Of a DNA stretch of 64,000 bases, positions 61,348 to 64,000 are shown piece after piece. The stretch comes from Aestuariirhabdus litorea. GTDB lineage: Bacteria > Pseudomonadota > Gammaproteobacteria > Pseudomonadales > Aestuariirhabdaceae. Location of the stretch: positions 806,001 through 870,000 of the forward strand of contig NZ_QWEZ01000001.1 of assembly GCF_003864255.1 (NCBI RefSeq), in the 5' to 3' direction. Every line of letters begins with the position of its first letter. Positions within the stretch are counted from its first letter, which is position 1. The notes below the pieces were generated by a model, which was not told the DNA's origin, did not search any database, and saw only the letters and a program-made list of their open reading frames with translations. A program made the position numbers and the translations under genes.

Positions 61348-62865
61348 ATGATTGAACATTCGCTGGTCATTACCATGACCTTTATCGCCTACCTGATATT
61401 GATGCTAGCGATCGGCTATGTGGCCTATCAGCGTACCAGTAACTCATCCGACTACTTTCTGGGGGGGCGCTCACTGGGGCCATGGCCGGCGGCCCTCTCG
61501 GCCGGCGCTTCCGATATGAGCGGCTGGTTGCTGTTGGGTTTGCCCGGGTATGCCATGTCGGCAGGATTCGAGGCGTTCTGGCTGGCCGGAGGTCTGTTGC
61601 TGGGGTTCTGGGGCAACTGGGTACTGATGGCCAGGCGCCTGCGGGTCTATACCATCATCTCCAACGACTCCCTGACCCTGCCTGAGTTTTTTGCCAACCG
61701 CTTCCGCGATAACAGTCGCTTGCTGCAGGTGATCTCAGCGTTCTTTATCCTGCTGTTTTTCCTCTTCTACACCAGCTCCGGCCTGGTGGCGGGCGGCAAG
61801 CTGTTCGAAACCGTGTTCGGCCTGGATTACACCTGGGCGGTGGTGATCGGCGCTCTTTGCGTGATCTCCTACACCCTGTTCGGTGGTTTCCTGGCCGTCT
61901 CCTGGACCGATCTGGTGCAGGGGCTGCTGATGGCGGCGGCGCTACTGATTGTGCCGATCGTTGCCCTCGATGGCAGCTTTGGCAGCGTGTTTACCGACAT
62001 GGAAGCGATCAATCCACAGCTGCTCGATATGTTCACCGACAGCAAGGGGGAGGCGCTCTCCTGGATCGCCATCGTATCCCTGCTGGCCTGGGGTCTGGGC
62101 TATTTTGGCCAGCCGCACATCCTGGCCCGTTTTGCCGCGATTCGCAGCAACCGTGACATTCCCGCCGCCCGCCGTATTGCGGTGACCTGGTCCGGCCTGA
62201 GCCAGCTGGGTGCGCTGTTGGTCGGCTTTGTCGGCCTGCTCTACGTCACTGCCAACATGGGCGGTGAGCTGGGTGATTCCGAGAAGATCTTCATGGTGCT
62301 GGTGAACGCCCTCTTTCACCCGGTGATCGCCGGTATCCTGCTGGCGGCCATCCTGGCGGCGGTGATGAGTACCGCTGACTCCCAGCTGCTGGTCTCCTCG
62401 TCGGCACTGGCGGAGGACTTCTACAAGGCGCTGGTCAAGCGCGACGCAACCCCGGAGCAGGTGGTGAAGGTGGGCCGTTATGCCGTGATTGCCATCTCCT
62501 TTGTGGCCCTGGCCCTGGCCCTGACCCCCGACAGCTCGGTGCTGGGGCTTGTCTCCTACGCGTGGGCGGGCTTTGGCGCCTCCTTTGGCCCGGCCCTGCT
62601 GCTGGCCTTGTACTGGAAGCGGATGAATCGCAACGGCGCACTGGCGGGCATCATCGTGGGTGGCGTGACCATCGTGGTATGGAAGCAGTTGAGCGGAGGC
62701 TTGTTTGATATCTACGAGATCGTGCCCGGTATCCTGTTCAGCACCATCGCGATTGTGGTGGCGACCCTGCTGAGCCCGGCGCCGGAAGCGGATATTGTTG
62801 CCGAGTTCGAGCGCATGGAGTCGGAACTGGATAACGACGAGGTAGCGGGCCGGGAATCGGCCTAA
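61348..62865 (+). CDS. putP: Sodium/proline symporter
   Basis: 505 residues, about 13 TM helices, sodium:solute symporter family. Signatures: DYFLGGRSLGPWPAALSAGASDMSGWLLLG near helix 2, the SYTLFGGFLAVSWTDLVQG segment, FGQPHILARFAAIRS and AVMSTADSQLLVSSSALAED. It takes up proline with sodium. The gene follows putA by 207 bases with structured spacer RNA, and a GGGAG ribosome-binding site precedes it. Together they give proline import and oxidation, useful also for osmolyte recycling. Confidence 0.96.
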   Translation: MIEHSLVITMTFIAYLILMLAIGYVAYQRTSNSSDYFLGGRSLGPWPAALSAGASDMSGWLLLGLPGYAMSAGFEAFWLAGGLLLGFWGNWVLMARRLRVYTIISNDSLTLPEFFANRFRDNSRLLQVISAFFILLFFLFYTSSGLVAGGKLFETVFGLDYTWAVVIGALCVISYTLFGGFLAVSWTDLVQGLLMAAALLIVPIVALDGSFGSVFTDMEAINPQLLDMFTDSKGEALSWIAIVSLLAWGLGYFGQPHILARFAAIRSNRDIPAARRIAVTWSGLSQLGALLVGFVGLLYVTANMGGELGDSEKIFMVLVNALFHPVIAGILLAAILAAVMSTADSQLLVSSSALAEDFYKALVKRDATPEQVVKVGRYAVIAISFVALALALTPDSSVLGLVSYAWAGFGASFGPALLLALYWKRMNRNGALAGIIVGGVTIVVWKQLSGGLFDIYEIVPGILFSTIAIVVATLLSPAPEADIVAEFERMESELDNDEVAGRESA

Positions 62866-62913
62866 GCAAGCGCCCATCGCTGAGACGCGACACGCAAACA
62901 TCAAAAGCATAAG

Positions 62914-62941
62914 GCCCCCAGGTGGACCAACCATCTGGGGG
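62914..62941. terminator. Hairpin terminator after putP, shared with the opposite-strand small gene
   Basis: GCCCCCAGGTGG (62914-62925) pairs with CCATCTGGGGGC (62930-62941), with one mismatch and a 4-base loop. The U-tracts are poor on both sides (TTGCTTC; CTTATGCTTTTG on the reverse strand). It sits between putP and the convergent 35-codon gene and probably ends both transcripts. Confidence 0.65.
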
Positions 62942-62956
62942 CTTGCTTCAGGTGGA

Positions 62957-63064
62957 CTAGCCGGTCAGGGCTGCCAGGGCCATCAGGGCGGCCAGGGCTA
63001 AAACAACCCAGAGTGCGATATCACCAATTCGATGCTCAAGGGCATCCAGTTCTTTGAGGGTCAT
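62957..63064 (-). CDS. 35-residue single-span membrane protein
   Basis: The minus strand encodes 35 residues ending in TAG. An amphipathic N-terminal helix (MTLKELDALEHRIGDIALW) is followed by a hydrophobic span VVLALAALMALAALTG. GGAG lies 6 bases before the ATG, an excellent ribosome-binding site, and the gene is flanked by hairpins on both sides. I do not recognise the protein. It could be a regulator or accessory of a membrane protein, such as the convergent PutP or the divergent AEC transporter. Its size would make most automatic callers miss it. Confidence 0.55.
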   Translation of the reverse strand: MTLKELDALEHRIGDIALWVVLALAALMALAALTG

Positions 63065-63133
63065 GGCCGACTCCAGCAATTAGCGGGTAACAACCTAACG
63101 GTAGCCCGTTTCCTGCCGATGGCTAGCCATCAT

Positions 63134-63163
63134 AAAAAAGCCGTCTAACAGGGTTAACGGCTT
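63134..63163 (-). terminator. Minus-strand terminator-like hairpin upstream of the AEC transporter gene
   Basis: Read on the minus strand, AAGCCGT pairs with ACGGCTT around a 12-base loop and is followed by six T. It lies between the small membrane-protein gene (start 63064, minus) and the plus-strand transporter. It would stop minus-strand transcription coming from the transporter side before it reaches the small gene. Confidence 0.55.
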
Positions 63164-63230
63164 AGCGCTGATGGCTCTTATCAAGCGAGAAAAGCTACAA
63201 TGTTGCCCCTGGTCACGCCTGGAGCTCGTT

Positions 63231-64000
63231 GTGGACCTCTATCTGGATACGCTGCTGTTTACCGTTGAAATTACGGTTCCGATCTTTGTGATCGTGTTTC
63301 TCGGCGCCTTTTTGCGCCGCATCGGTTTTATCAACGAAAACTTCATCGAGATCTCCTCTCGCCTGGTGTTCAACGTCACCTTGCCGGCGCTGCTGTTCAT
63401 CAGCATCATCAAGCTGGATCTTTCCCAGGTCTTTGATCCTCGCCAATTGCTCTACTCGGTGCTGGCGACCCTGCTGGTGTTTTTCTCGCTTTGGTTTCTG
63501 TCGGGCGCGATGGTGGCCCGGGGGGATCAGCGCGGTGTGTTTGTACAGGGCTCCTTTCGCAGCAATCTTGGCATTACCGGACTCGCGCTGTCGGCCAATA
63601 TGTACGGTGAACCTGGACTGGCCATGGCGTCGTTGTTGATGGCCACCCTGACCCCGCTTTATAACGTGCTCTCGGTGTTTGCCCTGATGGCCGCCAACCG
63701 GCGGGGGGAGCGTATCGACTGGCGCGGCATCGGGCTGGGTATTGTACGCAACCCGCTGATCCTTTCTATCGCCCTCGCGGTGGTGTTGGCTCACATCAAG
63801 GTGGAGTTGCCCGCCGTACTGCTCAAGACCGGGAGCTACTTTTCCGCCATGACGCTGCCGTTGGCCCTGCTGGGGATCGGCGGTACCCTGAGCCTGAAGG
63901 CGCTGGGTAAGGCGTCGTCGCTCTCCCTGTGGACGGCAATTCTTAAGTTGGTGATGGTGCCTTTGCTCCTCACTCTGGGGGCGCTTGCGCTAGGGTTCAG
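63231..64000 (+). CDS. AEC-family transporter, 3' truncated by the window edge
   Basis: 257 codons are visible from a GTG start at 63231 (GGAG 6 bases upstream; TTG at 63228 is an alternative). Several TM helices are clear. The auxin-efflux-carrier (AEC) pattern appears in FVIVFLGAFLRRIGFINENF, SSRLVFNVTLPALLFISII, GSFRSNLGITGLALSANMYG and AMTLPLALLGIGGTLSLKAL. Bacterial AEC proteins are efflux or uptake carriers for malonate, malate or other small acids. Substrate not inferable. Confidence 0.87.
   Translation, partial: MDLYLDTLLFTVEITVPIFVIVFLGAFLRRIGFINENFIEISSRLVFNVTLPALLFISIIKLDLSQVFDPRQLLYSVLATLLVFFSLWFLSGAMVARGDQRGVFVQGSFRSNLGITGLALSANMYGEPGLAMASLLMATLTPLYNVLSVFALMAANRRGERIDWRGIGLGIVRNPLILSIALAVVLAHIKVELPAVLLKTGSYFSAMTLPLALLGIGGTLSLKALGKASSLSLWTAILKLVMVPLLLTLGALALGF

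Overview
The window is a stretch of a GC-rich (roughly 60%) gammaproteobacterial chromosome, most like a free-living marine or aquatic member of the Oceanospirillales/Pseudomonadales side of the class. Reasons: Pseudomonas-type GAPDH, a class II DAHP synthase, a glucosylglycerate compatible-solute cluster, a glc glycolate operon, non-regulatory PutA beside an AraC regulator, and many c-di-GMP and two-component proteins. I see no prophage, insertion sequence, CRISPR array or integrase. Both edges cut a gene (TPR-methyltransferase at the left, AEC-family transporter at the right).

Layout. 1-3100: TPR-methyltransferase end, tRNA-Pro(CGG), a DUF1289 protein, a small basic protein and an orphan WYL regulator of the BrxR/CapW type. 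3280-9270: a signalling operon of periplasmic binding lipoprotein, hybrid histidine kinase and REC-GGDEF diguanylate cyclase. 9357-14741: a periplasmic methyltransferase-like protein and a 1507-residue propeller/kinase/receiver/GGDEF fusion. 14983-19396: a small unknown protein, then three translationally coupled genes for synthesis and phosphorolysis of glucosylglycerate. 19407-28229: a tightly packed minus-strand set of eight genes encoding a proton-channel-driven envelope machine (one TolQ/ExbB-like, two ExbD-like, one AgmX/PglI-type transducer, two TPR proteins, two small exported proteins). Its composition resembles the Myxococcus Agl/Glt motor, and it is the best candidate here for an uncharacterised system.

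28434-30312: Lrp/AsnC regulator divergent from a LysE exporter, and a hemerythrin-like protein. 30655-37940: the glycolate/glyoxylate block (glcB, glcG, glcD, glcE, glcF, IclR regulator), then a crotonase and a histidine kinase with a CdaR-like sugar-diacid recognition domain. 40833-48246: CDGSH iron-sulfur protein, GAPDH, cupin, FMN reductase, gamma-glutamylcyclotransferase-like protein, TatD nuclease, two LysR regulators, a DUF1127 protein and an MFS exporter. 48334-50486: selD-mnmH for tRNA 2-selenouridine. 50519-54346: class II DAHP synthase, a periplasmic solute-binding protein, a radical SAM protein overlapping a free methionine-R-sulfoxide reductase. 54364-56782: a membrane histidine kinase and a PilZ protein. 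56910-62865: AraC regulator, putA and putP for proline catabolism. 62957-63064: an overlooked 35-residue membrane protein. 63231-end: AEC-family transporter.

Themes: carbon-overflow and osmolyte metabolism (glycolate, proline, glucosylglycerate) is combined with dense sensing, with two diguanylate cyclases and one PilZ effector. Intergenic regions around glcB, gap, putA/putP and the LysR genes hold clear inverted or direct repeats that are good operator candidates. All functional names rest on reading motifs and gene order; no database search was possible.
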